Assembly: GCF_040869035.1 (NCBI RefSeq)
Contig: NZ_CP162101.1
Span: 1,302,001 to 1,366,000 of the forward strand
Direction of reading: 5' to 3'
Length of the DNA stretch: 64,000 nt
DNA from: Vibrio sp. NTOU-M3
Lineage (GTDB): Bacteria; Pseudomonadota; Gammaproteobacteria; Enterobacterales; Vibrionaceae
Shown: positions 56,007 through 64,000 of the stretch, piece by piece
Layout of the letters: every line of letters starts with the position of its first letter
How positions within the stretch are numbered: the stretch's first letter is position 1
Position numbers and translations under genes: made by a program
The notes under the pieces: model-generated
Databases searched by the model: none
Seen by the model: the letters and a program-made list of their open reading frames with translations, nothing else
What the model was told of the DNA's origin: nothing

Positions 56007-56336
56007 TTACGCTGGCGTTGCGTATTTGTCTGCCAATTTGCACATCTTAATAACTTGGCGCTGAATATTCACGGTTTCTATGTCTATAAGCGCCATTAAA
56101 GGCTGGCATTGCGGACTATCCATAAATTTCTCTCCGGCACTCAGCGCATCGGACATAGAATCCCAGTAGACTACATCAGTCCATGTATGCGTATCATTAT
56201 TGTAACTTAGTGAGCGATATTGAAACCCCTGCAGTTGTTCCACAAAGCCTTGGCTTTCATGTGTTGCCTCTAATAGCGCACTTTCAGAAGCTTCACTTAA
56301 CAATTTGAAGCTAACAATTTCGATGACGTTTTCCAT
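56007..56336 (-). CDS. Small dimeric alpha/beta-barrel (ABM-like) protein
   Basis: A 109-residue protein. The pattern IVSFKLLSEASE, FQYRSLSYNN, WTDVVYWDSMSDALSAGEKFM fits the antibiotic-biosynthesis-monooxygenase/ferredoxin-like fold used by small dimeric barrels. The assignment is by pattern only. AAGGAACAAA precedes ATG 56336. It is next to the WYL regulator; co-regulation is possible. Confidence 0.6.
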   Translation of the reverse strand: MENVIEIVSFKLLSEASESALLEATHESQGFVEQLQGFQYRSLSYNNDTHTWTDVVYWDSMSDALSAGEKFMDSPQCQPLMALIDIETVNIQRQVIKMCKLADKYATPA

Positions 56337-56527
56337 GAGTTTGTTCCTTATATTAATGACATCACTGATGAATTCGAGATAAAGAATAAATCACGGCTTT
56401 GTCAGAACATGTCAGTAGATGACATATGCAAATTAAATGAGCTTTCCTTTTATGCTCCAAAATGTCTTAGATCTAACAGAGTAAAATTTATATCCTTATT
56501 GCTAATGTATTACTCGAAACCAAAAGC

Positions 56528-57064
56528 ATGAAAATTAAGCAACTAGACAGTAAAGTCGTTTATCAAAACAAATGGATGACCGTTAGAGAGGATAAAATAC
56601 TGAGACCCAGCGGTGCCGAAGGAATTTATGGTGTTGTTGATAAGTCAGATTGTGCTGCGATTTTGGCTGTCGACAAGGGAAGCGTTCATTTAGTGCAGCA
56701 ATATCGGTACACCGTAGGCCAGCGTTGTTGGGAGCTACCTCAAGGTGGATGGGAGTCGAACCCTAATGCGGATCACTTAGCATTAGCCAAAGGTGAATTG
56801 AGAGAGGAGACTGGGTTAGAAGCACAAGTCATGGAATATGTTGGTCCACAGTTTATTGCTTATGGTTTCCTCAACCAAACATGTCACGTCTATTTTGCAA
56901 CTCAGCTTCATGGTGTAGGCAACCAACTGGATTCTGAAGAAGAAGACTTAATTACCCAATCATTCACACTCGACGAATTTGAACAAATGATGATCGATGG
57001 TGAAATTAAAGATGTTGTTACCGTTGCAGCTTATGGCTTAGCGAAATTAAAAGGTCTCGTATAA
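56528..57064 (+). CDS. Nudix-family hydrolase with an atypical Nudix box
   Basis: A 178-residue protein of the ADP-ribose pyrophosphatase-like Nudix group (YRYTVGQRCWELPQGGW). The box G-x5-E-x7-REUxEExGU is only partly kept: the metal-binding GELREETGL retains three Glu, but the usual Arg before the first Glu is Gly and the upstream Glu is not in place. It may have changed substrate or reduced activity. No ribosome-binding site is clear. Confidence 0.8.
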   Translation: MKIKQLDSKVVYQNKWMTVREDKILRPSGAEGIYGVVDKSDCAAILAVDKGSVHLVQQYRYTVGQRCWELPQGGWESNPNADHLALAKGELREETGLEAQVMEYVGPQFIAYGFLNQTCHVYFATQLHGVGNQLDSEEEDLITQSFTLDEFEQMMIDGEIKDVVTVAAYGLAKLKGLV

Positions 57065-57104
57065 TAACATGATGTTTTAGAGGCTCTTATGCGCTAGTAT
57101 CAGG

Positions 57105-57442
57105 TTGTTTAGTGTGATGGGTTACGGTCAAGGACGATTCGTGCAATACATAAAAATCAAAGAATCAATCGTAGAGCAAATAGAGGCGGGGATGCTAGCG
57201 GCAGGGCAAAAATTGCCGTCCGAGCGCAAACTAGCAGAGTCGTTTGACACCACACGAGTGACTTTGAGGGAAGCGCTTTCACTTCTTGAAGCTGAAGGGC
57301 GATTGTATAGAGAAGATCGTCGAGGTTGGTTTATCTCACCGCCACCGCTTAAATATAACCCTTTAAATGCGGCTGGTTTTGTCGAAATTGCCAAACAACA
57401 GGGACGAACGCCTTCTAATCAAATTGTGGTTGCCAAGAGTGT
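57105..57442 (+). pseudogene. Truncated GntR-family regulator, cut by IS6 remnant
   Basis: An N-terminal GntR winged helix is intact (GQKLPSERKLAESFDTTRVT, then REALSLLEAEGRL), followed by RRGWFISPPPLKYNPLNAAG, the usual lead into a UTRA effector domain. The frame then runs about four codons into foreign sequence and stops at 57453-57455, giving 116 residues instead of the normal 230-250. Homology to IS6 transposase begins at 57443. A GTG at 57141 after AAGGACG may be the true start. Without the UTRA domain it cannot sense an effector, though it might still bind DNA. Confidence 0.75.
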
Positions 57443-57615
57443 CATCGTCTGCTGAAACGGAAAATGCGCCAATGCTTAGGATGGAAATCTGTTGAAGGAG
57501 CTTAGGCTGTAATAGTCAGAGTGGAGTTATGTCTGATGCTGAGGAAGGGCTAGATGAAGAAACAGGTAGGCATTAGTGCTGGAGCAGTTCTATTTTCAAA
57601 CTTTGCGACAGAACC
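57443..57615 (+). mobile_element. IS6-family element remnant, 3' end with terminal repeat
   Basis: In the + frame starting at 57443 the translation gives HRLLKRKMRQCLGWKS and EGA, then VELCLMLRKG, the C-terminus of IS6-family transposases. TAG stops interrupt it at 57503-57505 and 57551-57553, so it is dead. At 57598-57615 is AAACTTTGCGACAGAACC, the reverse complement of the IS6-type terminal repeat GGTTCTGTCGCAAAG. The remainder of the element is missing, replaced by the regulator's 5' part. Confidence 0.85.
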
Positions 57616-57743
57616 AACTAACTTCAGTCATCAGCTTTTTTATTGTGAGTCAATGATATTGCTATCTCTGATGACTGACGTGCGTGGGCGCTAGTCTATT
57701 TGTAGACGGTTAATGGGACAAACTCTAAATGCTTCCCCGAAGT

Positions 57744-58667
57744 TTACTGGTTTACCATCGCTCTTAAGCAAAATGAACTCTGCATTACACCAAGCACTGT
57801 TTCCCGAAACCATTTATGTGATGCATCGTTGTCATACTTAGGATGCCATATAAGCCAATATTTCTGCTTCGGAACACGAAACGGCATAGGGAAGTAGGTA
57901 ATAGGAAAGCTCTGTTTCACACTAATCGCAACATGCTCGGGTATTACAAGAAGCAGCTCCCTACGACATACCGCAGATAATGCCGAAGAAAAGAAGGGGA
58001 CAGTAAATTGAATTCGTCGGCTTAGCCCTTGTTCCGACAGCCACTGGTCTACAAAGCTATCTTTATCACCACCTCCAACAACCGAAACGTGATTAAAGTT
58101 CAGAAAACTATCCAAATCCAAAGTGACTGATTTTGCCAGAGGGTGATTTGTGTTCATCACACAAACAGGATGATCCTCCCCTATAAGCATTCCTGACAAC
58201 CCATCAGGAGGTTTTGGCAATGTGCTTGATACCAACTGGATATCTAGTTCGCCCAGGTGTTCATATTTTTTAGGAGACCAGGAATGGTAAACTACATTCA
58301 AATCTGGAGCTTCCTCACCTAATTTATCAACAAGGTCAGGCATAAAATATTGAGCAACATGATCTGATGAAGCTATTGCTACTTGCCCCTTCCATCCAGC
58401 TGGTTCGAAGACCTCTGGTTCAAACAACTGATCACACTCGGTAAGTACTCCGTCTAATCTCCCCTTAAGCTGTTCGGCTCTGGGAGTCGGTACCAGATGA
58501 TTTTTCTCGCGAACTAACAATTGGTCATCGAATAGCTCTCTGAGTTGATTGAGTTGACGACTAACCGCTGACTGAGTAAGGTGCAAACGTTCAGCAGCAT
58601 GGCTGACGTGACACTCCTCAAGCAGTATTTGTAAAGTACGCAATAAGTTAAGGTTATTATTTTTCAC
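57744..58667 (-). CDS. LysR-family regulator of the IS6-bounded cassette
   Basis: A 307-residue LysR protein with the helix-turn-helix CHVSHAAERLHLTQSAVSRQ (residues 19-38) and effector domain from about 90. It faces the ridA-dpaL genes divergently across a 676-bp AT-rich region, and no other regulator lies inside the cassette. Control of the catabolic genes in response to their substrate is the likely job. Confidence 0.85.
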   Translation of the reverse strand: MKNNNLNLLRTLQILLEECHVSHAAERLHLTQSAVSRQLNQLRELFDDQLLVREKNHLVPTPRAEQLKGRLDGVLTECDQLFEPEVFEPAGWKGQVAIASSDHVAQYFMPDLVDKLGEEAPDLNVVYHSWSPKKYEHLGELDIQLVSSTLPKPPDGLSGMLIGEDHPVCVMNTNHPLAKSVTLDLDSFLNFNHVSVVGGGDKDSFVDQWLSEQGLSRRIQFTVPFFSSALSAVCRRELLLVIPEHVAISVKQSFPITYFPMPFRVPKQKYWLIWHPKYDNDASHKWFRETVLGVMQSSFCLRAMVNQ

Positions 58668-59343
58668 TTTACACCAACACTTTTTGTTTATTGAGTATAT
58701 AACTAATAAATTGTATTAATCCTTTGTTATCAATAATATTAACTAGTGTCACTTCTATATCCATATCATAATTAAAGGAACTGCATATTGTACTCATGAT
58801 AATGTTTTTTACTTTTCTTCAATCTTCCCACAAATCCAGTCTAAGCCAATTAATTACCATTTATTTAATTTAATCTTTATTAAATAAGATAGATCACATT
58901 ATTTAGAATTTTAGAATAGTAAAAATTGGTGAAATATTGTGATTCAACTCAATAGATAAAGTTATCAATGGATCTAAAAGTCAACAGATTTTTACTACAG
59001 ATATATCACTGTAAATTTTATGGATTTGTTAGTTATTCTCCTAACATATAACACTACCAAACACTATGAAACGGAATAACTACTTATTTTTTAGTGATTT
59101 TAAATAATTAAGGAGTGAGGCATACCTGCTCCTAATTTCCGTAATGAGAATGATTTGACATACCTTCAATCAATCAAGAACTGATCGCTCACTATTAAAA
59201 CAACTAACCACTATGAGCAATTATCATAGTGGTAATGAAAATTTGTTGTTTCAAAGAATATCTCTCCTCTTGCTAGCGTTTGGTTGCTCCACAACACACA
59301 CCTTCCATGGTGAATAACATTCAATTAGCACATTGAGGCACAA
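58668..59343. promoter_or_regulatory. Long AT-rich divergent promoter region of the cassette
   Basis: 676 bp with no supported ORF, much more AT-rich than the flanks. Contents seen: a CRP-like TGTGA-TTCAAC-TCAAT at 58938-58953 (right half weak), and a perfect 10-bp hairpin at 59207-59233. The ridA start has GAGG nine bases upstream. I do not see a riboswitch. Confidence 0.4.
59207..59233 (+). other. Hairpin in the ridA leader
   Basis: ACCACTATGA / TCATAGTGGT, perfect 10-bp inverted repeat with a 7-base loop, 111 bp before ridA. No T-run follows, so an operator or mRNA-stabilising stem is more likely than a terminator. Confidence 0.5.
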
Positions 59344-59727
59344 ATGAAAAAAATAATTAATACAGAGCTTGCACCTAAAGCTATAGGCCCGTACTCCCAA
59401 GGCACTAACTTGGCAGGTATGGTTTTTACATCCGGCCAGCTTCCTTTAGATCCTCAATCAATGGAAATCGTAAGTGGCGGTATCAAAGAGCAGGCAAAGC
59501 AATCACTTGAGAATTTAAAAGCTGTTCTGGAGGAAGCGGGAGCATCCGTAGAAACCGTATTAAAAACATGCTGTTTTCTTTCCGACATGAACGACTTTGT
59601 CGCATTCAATGAAGTTTATACCGAAGTGTTTGGTATTGAAGGTGCGCCTGCTCGCTCTTGTGTTGAAGTAGCCCGTCTGCCAAAAGATGTGCTGGTTGAA
59701 GTCGAAGCAATCGCTTACACCAAGTAA
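59344..59727 (+). CDS. RidA-family enamine/imine deaminase
   Basis: A 127-residue RidA/YjgF protein. The family signature region [22 protein letters not shown] contains the conserved Arg that holds the imine carboxylate; [11 protein letters not shown] and TSGQLPLDP are also typical. It hydrolyses 2-aminoacrylate and similar reactive imines to keto acids and ammonia. Standing directly before diaminopropionate ammonia-lyase (17-bp gap), which makes 2-aminoacrylate, its role here is well supported. Confidence 0.92.
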   Translation: MKKIINTELAPKAIGPYSQGTNLAGMVFTSGQLPLDPQSMEIVSGGIKEQAKQSLENLKAVLEEAGASVETVLKTCCFLSDMNDFVAFNEVYTEVFGIEGAPARSCVEVARLPKDVLVEVEAIAYTK

Positions 59728-59744
59728 TTATCAGGTAGCAAAAT

Positions 59745-60947
59745 ATGAAATCATTAGAAACAGTCATTCCTAACGTACTCAAAAGTATCGAAAACCAGTT
59801 TGCATCTCCATCTCTAAGCAATGGCTTTGCGGCCCATGATCTCGAGCTAGTGCGTAATTTTCACTGCCAATTACCTGGTTATGAATCTACTCCGTTGCAC
59901 TCGCTTGATACTTTGGCAGAGAAACTTGGCATTGGTCGAATTCTATTGAAGGATGAAGATTATCGCTTTGATTTAAATGCATTTAAGGTGCTTGGTGGTT
60001 CATATGCGGTGGCTCGTCTTTTAGGTAAGAAGTATGACATTTCTACCAATCAGTTAAGTCTGGAAAGTCTAAAAGCAAAAATCACTGAACCAATGACCTT
60101 CACGTCTGCTACCGATGGAAATCACGGGCGAGGTTTAGCTTGGGCAGCAGATAAGCTGGGTCAGAATGCGGTTATTTATATGCCAGTGGGAACTGCTGAA
60201 GAGAGAGTAACCAACATTCAAAAACTCGGTGCAGAAGTGATTGTTACAGATGTCAATTATGATGACACAGTACGTATTGCTTACGAGGCCTCTCAGGAGA
60301 ATGGTTGGGAGTTTGTGCAAGATACCGCCTGGGAAGGGTACACCGATATTCCACTATGGATCATGCAGGGTTACACCACCATCGTCAGCGAAAGTATCGA
60401 ACAGATGAGGGAAATGGAAGTTGCACCAACTCACGTGATCTTACAGGCCGGTGTTGGCTCTATGGCGGGGGGGGTGTTAGGAGCGTTTGCCAATCACTAC
60501 GGAGCAAACAACCTTACAAGCATCATCGTGGAACCTGAAAAAGCCGATTGTATTTACCGTTCAGGTCTAGTCGGAGATATCGTCAATGTCAACGATGATC
60601 TGGATACCATCATGGCTGGCTTGGCGTGTGGTGAACCCTGCACTATAGGTTGGGAAATCCTCAAAGCCAATGCTGCAGGCTTTATGTCGTGCGACGATTC
60701 ATTAGCCGCTACAGGCATGAGAGTTCTGGCAAATCCTATCGGGAATGATCCGAAAGTCGTTTCAGGCGAGTCCGGTGCGATTGGTCTGGGTGTTCTCTAT
60801 ACACTGGCTACACATCCTGAAGCTAAAAACATAATGAAGCAATTTGGTTTCAATAAAAATTCCACGGTATTTATTCTAAGCACTGAAGGAAATACCGACC
60901 CTGTTAACTACCAGAAAGTAATTTGGAATGGTGCTTATTCAAGCTGA
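59745..60947 (+). CDS. dpaL: Diaminopropionate ammonia-lyase
   Basis: A 400-residue PLP enzyme that splits 2,3-diaminopropionate (either isomer) into pyruvate and two ammonia. The PLP Lys is K81 in DLNAFKVLGGSYA, and the phosphate loop region is ATDGNHGRGLAWA. The fold is that of threonine-dehydratase relatives, and the length equals E. coli YgeX. The preceding RidA gene and the following M20 hydrolase and transporter make a coherent catabolic set. Confidence 0.92.
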   Translation: MKSLETVIPNVLKSIENQFASPSLSNGFAAHDLELVRNFHCQLPGYESTPLHSLDTLAEKLGIGRILLKDEDYRFDLNAFKVLGGSYAVARLLGKKYDISTNQLSLESLKAKITEPMTFTSATDGNHGRGLAWAADKLGQNAVIYMPVGTAEERVTNIQKLGAEVIVTDVNYDDTVRIAYEASQENGWEFVQDTAWEGYTDIPLWIMQGYTTIVSESIEQMREMEVAPTHVILQAGVGSMAGGVLGAFANHYGANNLTSIIVEPEKADCIYRSGLVGDIVNVNDDLDTIMAGLACGEPCTIGWEILKANAAGFMSCDDSLAATGMRVLANPIGNDPKVVSGESGAIGLGVLYTLATHPEAKNIMKQFGFNKNSTVFILSTEGNTDPVNYQKVIWNGAYSS

Positions 60948-61042
60948 TCTCCTCCATAAAATATAAGTCAATCAATATCAAATTTAATTAAAAATAACTC
61001 CAAAGCAATAAAGTTTTAATTTCAATAACGGAAACAGACAAA

Positions 61043-62209
61043 ATGAACAAAATACCAGAACAATTAGCGAAGGAAATGGCAGAATGGCGTCACCGTTTGC
61101 ACCAACATCCTGAGTTTCAGTTTGATTTACCAGTGACCTCTAAATTTGTTGCTGACAAATTAAGAGAATGGGGGATCGAAGTACACGAGAATATTGGTCA
61201 AGTAGGCGTGGTAGGTGTACTTCGTAAAGGTGACTGGGAAGGCAAAAAAACAGTTGCCCTTCGCGCTGATATGGATTGTATCGATCTTCAGGAAACTGGA
61301 GATGTCCCTTACAAATCTTGCGTGCCGGGTAAAATGCATGGGTGTGGCCATGATGGGCACACTTCTTCACTACTAGGGGCAGCTAAGTATCTTGCTACTG
61401 AAGGTAATTTCAACGGTACGGTACATTTTCTTTTCCAACCAGATGAAGAGCATGGATTAGGCGCAATGGCGATGATCAATGATGGTCTGTTTGAAAGATT
61501 CCCTACCGATGAAGTATACGGCTACCATAACGTTCCCGGTTTTGAAGCAGGTTCGATTCATATGTGTTCTGGTGGTGTAATGGCCAGTGAAAACCTGTTT
61601 ACCATCAAACTGATTGGTGAAGGCGGCCATGCATCCTCACCGCACAGGCTTATTGACCCTGTTGTTGCACTTTCGCAAGTGATTAATGGTCTTCAAACTA
61701 TCGTCTCGCGTACCATTAACCCAATGGAAACCGTCGTTTGCTCAGTAACAGAAATTCTCACCGATGGTGCAAGAAACGTCGTTCCTACAGAGATCATTAT
61801 CAAAGGTGACTACCGTACATACACCACAGAAAACACGGATCTCGTCGAGAAACGTATGAATGAAATCGTGAGAGGTGCCTGCGAAACTCACAACCTACAA
61901 GGTGATGTTCATGTCTCGAGAGAGTTTGTGGTTTGCTACAACTCCGAAGAACAAACTGAAGCAGCAGCTAAAGCAGCAATTGCGCTCGTGGGTGAAGACA
62001 AAGTTGATACCAACGGTGAGAAGAAAAGCTTCTCTGAAGATTTTGGTTTCTTCGCTGAAAAAGTATCAGGTTGCTACGTGTTTATTGGCAATGGTACTGA
62101 AGGGGCGAACGGCTACTTCCTTCATAACCCAAACTACGATTACAACGATAATATTTTACCAGTAGCCGCTGGTTTCTTCTGTCAGGTTGTTGAGCAACAA
62201 CTTTCTTAA
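61043..62209 (+). CDS. M20-family metallohydrolase (amidohydrolase-like)
   Basis: A 388-residue zinc hydrolase. The metal motif is HGCGHDGH with C101 and H103, then PDEEHG with E135 and E136 as catalytic and ligand glutamates, and HNPNY near the C-terminus. The Cys-containing motif puts it in the M20D group with hippurate and indole-acetyl amino-acid hydrolases. Likely role: releases an amino acid, perhaps diaminopropionate, from an N-acyl form. No signal peptide, so cytoplasmic. Confidence 0.88.
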   Translation: MNKIPEQLAKEMAEWRHRLHQHPEFQFDLPVTSKFVADKLREWGIEVHENIGQVGVVGVLRKGDWEGKKTVALRADMDCIDLQETGDVPYKSCVPGKMHGCGHDGHTSSLLGAAKYLATEGNFNGTVHFLFQPDEEHGLGAMAMINDGLFERFPTDEVYGYHNVPGFEAGSIHMCSGGVMASENLFTIKLIGEGGHASSPHRLIDPVVALSQVINGLQTIVSRTINPMETVVCSVTEILTDGARNVVPTEIIIKGDYRTYTTENTDLVEKRMNEIVRGACETHNLQGDVHVSREFVVCYNSEEQTEAAAKAAIALVGEDKVDTNGEKKSFSEDFGFFAEKVSGCYVFIGNGTEGANGYFLHNPNYDYNDNILPVAAGFFCQVVEQQLS

Positions 62210-62227
62210 CTCAAGGAGGATATGTGT

Positions 62228-63652
62228 ATGATAATGGATGTTATGTCATACCTTAACGGTATATTTTGGAGTTACCTGATTCTTACGCTTCTGGTTGTTT
62301 CTGGTGTGTTCTACACAGTTAAGTGTAGTTTCCCTCAGATACGTTACTTCACAAGCTTGTTTACCAACTTTAAAAAAGATAAATCCGTATCCGGTGGTAT
62401 CTCTGGTTTCGCTGCTTTATGTGCCGCGCTAGGTGGCCAAGTAGGTACAGGTTCACTCGTAGGTGTTGCCGCTGCAATATTCTCAGGTGGTCCAGGAGCT
62501 GTTTTTTGGATGTGGATGACTGCTGTGCTAGGTATGGTGATTTCATTTGCCGAGGCAGTACTCGGGCAGTTATTCCGTAAAAGTAATGGCGACGGTACTT
62601 TCCGCGGTGGTCCTGCTTACTACATGACCTACGGCATGAACAATAAGTTCCTAGCGATGGTGTTCTCCCTATGCATTATTTTCGGCATTGGTGTTGTCTA
62701 TCTGATGGTCCAAGGTAATTCTATAGCTCAGGCGACGGAAAGCGCTTTAGGTATTGAACCTCTGTACACTGGTCTCTTTACTGCAATCCTAGTTGGCGCT
62801 GTTATCTTTGGTGGTGTTAAACGTTTATCTGAAGTGGCATCTTATCTTGTACCTTTTATGGCCGCTATCTACATCAGTTGTACAATATTTGTTCTTGTTA
62901 CAAATTTCAGTAAGATTGATGACGTATTTACATTGATAATGAGTGAAGCATTTAAGTTTGACTCAGCTGCTGGTGGTGTTGGTGGCTACACTATCGCCGT
63001 CGCACTTCGCTACGGTATTGCACGTGGTCTGTTCTCAAACGATGCGGGCATCGGTACGGCACCAAGTATGCATGCAACAGCTTTAGTTAAACACCCTGTG
63101 AACCAAGGTTTCTCTGCAATGCTAGGGGTATTCTTTACGACTATTGTTGTTTGTAGCTGTACTGCTTTCACTATCATCATCACTGGTGCAATGGATACTG
63201 GCGAAACAGGTATTAAGCTGACTCAGGAAGCGTTTAAATTGGGTTACGGAGAATATGGTAAGTATATTGTGCTTATTTCGATTTCACTGTTCTGTTTTAC
63301 AACTCTTCTGGCTGATATTTACTATGGTGAGGTAAACATTCAGTGGTTTAGTGAGAACAAAAACATTATTACTGGCTATCGTATTGTTGCACTATGTTTG
63401 GTGGTTGTTAGCGGTATTGTGTCAATGGATTCACTATGGACTCTGGTTGACTTTGTATTAGCAATTATGGTGCTCGTAAATGTGGGGGCTCTTATGTACC
63501 TGAGCAAATACGTGTTCTTCGCATTGAGAAACTACGATGAGCAAATCAAAGAGGGTATCGAAACTCCTGTATGGGATTACACCATCGATGTGACAAAAGC
63601 GGATCTGGAAAAACCGGCCAACAGAGTTTCAGAGGTTCGATTTGAAAGCTAA
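62228..63652 (+). CDS. AGCS-family sodium:amino acid symporter
   Basis: A 474-residue transporter with about 11 hydrophobic segments. I use ATG 62228, eight bases after AGGAGG; ATG 62222 is too close to that site and ATG 62234 is a further option. ALCAALGGQVGTGSLVGVA is the AGCS family signature (usually G-N-I-x-G), and ARGLFSNDAGIGTAP is also typical. It imports alanine, glycine or a related amino acid with Na+. It is the last gene of the cassette. Confidence 0.92.
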   Translation: MIMDVMSYLNGIFWSYLILTLLVVSGVFYTVKCSFPQIRYFTSLFTNFKKDKSVSGGISGFAALCAALGGQVGTGSLVGVAAAIFSGGPGAVFWMWMTAVLGMVISFAEAVLGQLFRKSNGDGTFRGGPAYYMTYGMNNKFLAMVFSLCIIFGIGVVYLMVQGNSIAQATESALGIEPLYTGLFTAILVGAVIFGGVKRLSEVASYLVPFMAAIYISCTIFVLVTNFSKIDDVFTLIMSEAFKFDSAAGGVGGYTIAVALRYGIARGLFSNDAGIGTAPSMHATALVKHPVNQGFSAMLGVFFTTIVVCSCTAFTIIITGAMDTGETGIKLTQEAFKLGYGEYGKYIVLISISLFCFTTLLADIYYGEVNIQWFSENKNIITGYRIVALCLVVVSGIVSMDSLWTLVDFVLAIMVLVNVGALMYLSKYVFFALRNYDEQIKEGIETPVWDYTIDVTKADLEKPANRVSEVRFES

Positions 63653-63716
63653 GCATTTGTAAGCAATCAGAAACCCCACCTAGGAACTATAAGAGATTCT
63701 GTGTAGACGATAGTGG

Positions 63717-64000
63717 GGTTCTGTCGCAAAGTCTAAAAATAGGCAGGTAATAGTATTCTCTGAAGGCACTTATTCCGCCAGAGAGTAGAACTGCTCCTTT
63801 CAATCACTACTTTTTCAGGCAGGCCTTGCTGATCCTTGTCAAAGAAAGCCTTAGCAACGGTCTCATTGCTGGTTTTCGAGAAGTAGAAGTCTATCGTGTC
63901 CCATGCTTATTAACCGCGCGGTAAAAGTAATATCATATTCCTTTGATTTTCAAGTAAGTTTCGTCCAATCGTCATGATGTGGTTACTGCCCTTTTCTTTT
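63717..64000 (-). mobile_element. Degenerate IS6-family element, inverted relative to the left copy
   Basis: GGTTCTGTCGCAAAG at 63717-63731 is the IS6-type terminal repeat. Reading leftward on the minus strand gives DETYLKIKGI, YYFYRAVNKHG and DTIDFYFSKTSNE followed by AKAFFDKD, the catalytic core of IS6 transposases. It is broken by a TGA at 63933-63935 (a Trp codon in relatives), by a one-base frameshift near 63897-63903, and by an internal deletion after KVVIE. The element continues beyond the right edge. Confidence 0.85.

Noticed and set aside
57616..63716. Eight-base target duplication flanking the IS6 ends
   Set aside because: The bases just outside the two repeats (AACTAACT and GATAGTGG) do not match, which is expected if the two IS copies inserted separately or have rearranged.
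1..64000. CRISPR arrays, tRNA and rRNA genes
   Set aside because: No regularly spaced direct repeats, cloverleaf sequences with a CCA-type end, or rRNA signature stretches were found on reading both strands.

Overview
The window is chromosomal DNA of a Vibrio. The strongest evidence is a vemP-secD2-secF2 operon (47996-51342), a force-sensing arrest peptide with its client translocase genes known from marine vibrios. A Vibrio-like lactate locus, the phhAB pair and moderate AT-rich base composition agree. The species cannot be fixed from sequence alone; an alginolyticus/harveyi-like background is a guess.

Layout. (1) 1-16136, all on +: the 3' end of a giant gene (more than 3,570 residues in the window) made of at least 22 DUF11-like repeats, then a 1,175-residue predicted outer-membrane barrel, an OmpA lipoprotein with two peptidoglycan-binding domains, and a small MscS-type channel. 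The tight spacing suggests one cell-surface system. (2) 16981-19050: a PTS EIIC-like membrane domain fused to an EAL c-di-GMP phosphodiesterase. (3) 19098-20638: an ACR3 arsenite pump and an ArsR regulator, each preceded by the same 18-bp operator-like palindrome. (4) 20780-27362: mixed housekeeping genes (M16 lipoprotein peptidase, GNAT, HAD, lipase-like hydrolase, PhzF). (5) 27523-34546: lactate use, lldP-lldD-dld, with a divergent LysR gene. (6) 34717-46374: a tiny lysine-rich ORF, an orphan double ABC ATPase, a LonH-like protease, a CDF-family protein with an altered metal site, LysR/methyltransferase, acetoacetyl-CoA synthetase, and phhAB behind a TyrR-box-like site. (7) 46606-51342: small exported proteins and vemP-secDF. 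(8) 51703-57064: iron alcohol dehydrogenase, elbB, a 46-residue acidic ORF, yjjG, a cold-shock-like protein, a WYL regulator and a Nudix protein.

(9) 57105-64000 is an accessory block. A GntR regulator is cut off by the 3' remnant of an IS6-family transposase ending in its terminal repeat at 57598-57615. A second, inverted and broken IS6-family copy begins at 63717. Between the two lies a cassette of LysR, RidA, diaminopropionate ammonia-lyase, an M20 amidohydrolase and an AGCS sodium:amino acid symporter. This reads as an old IS6-bounded catabolic cassette: import or hydrolysis of a diaminopropionate-type substrate, ammonia elimination to 2-aminoacrylate, and RidA clearing that reactive imine.

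No rRNA, tRNA or CRISPR array was seen.
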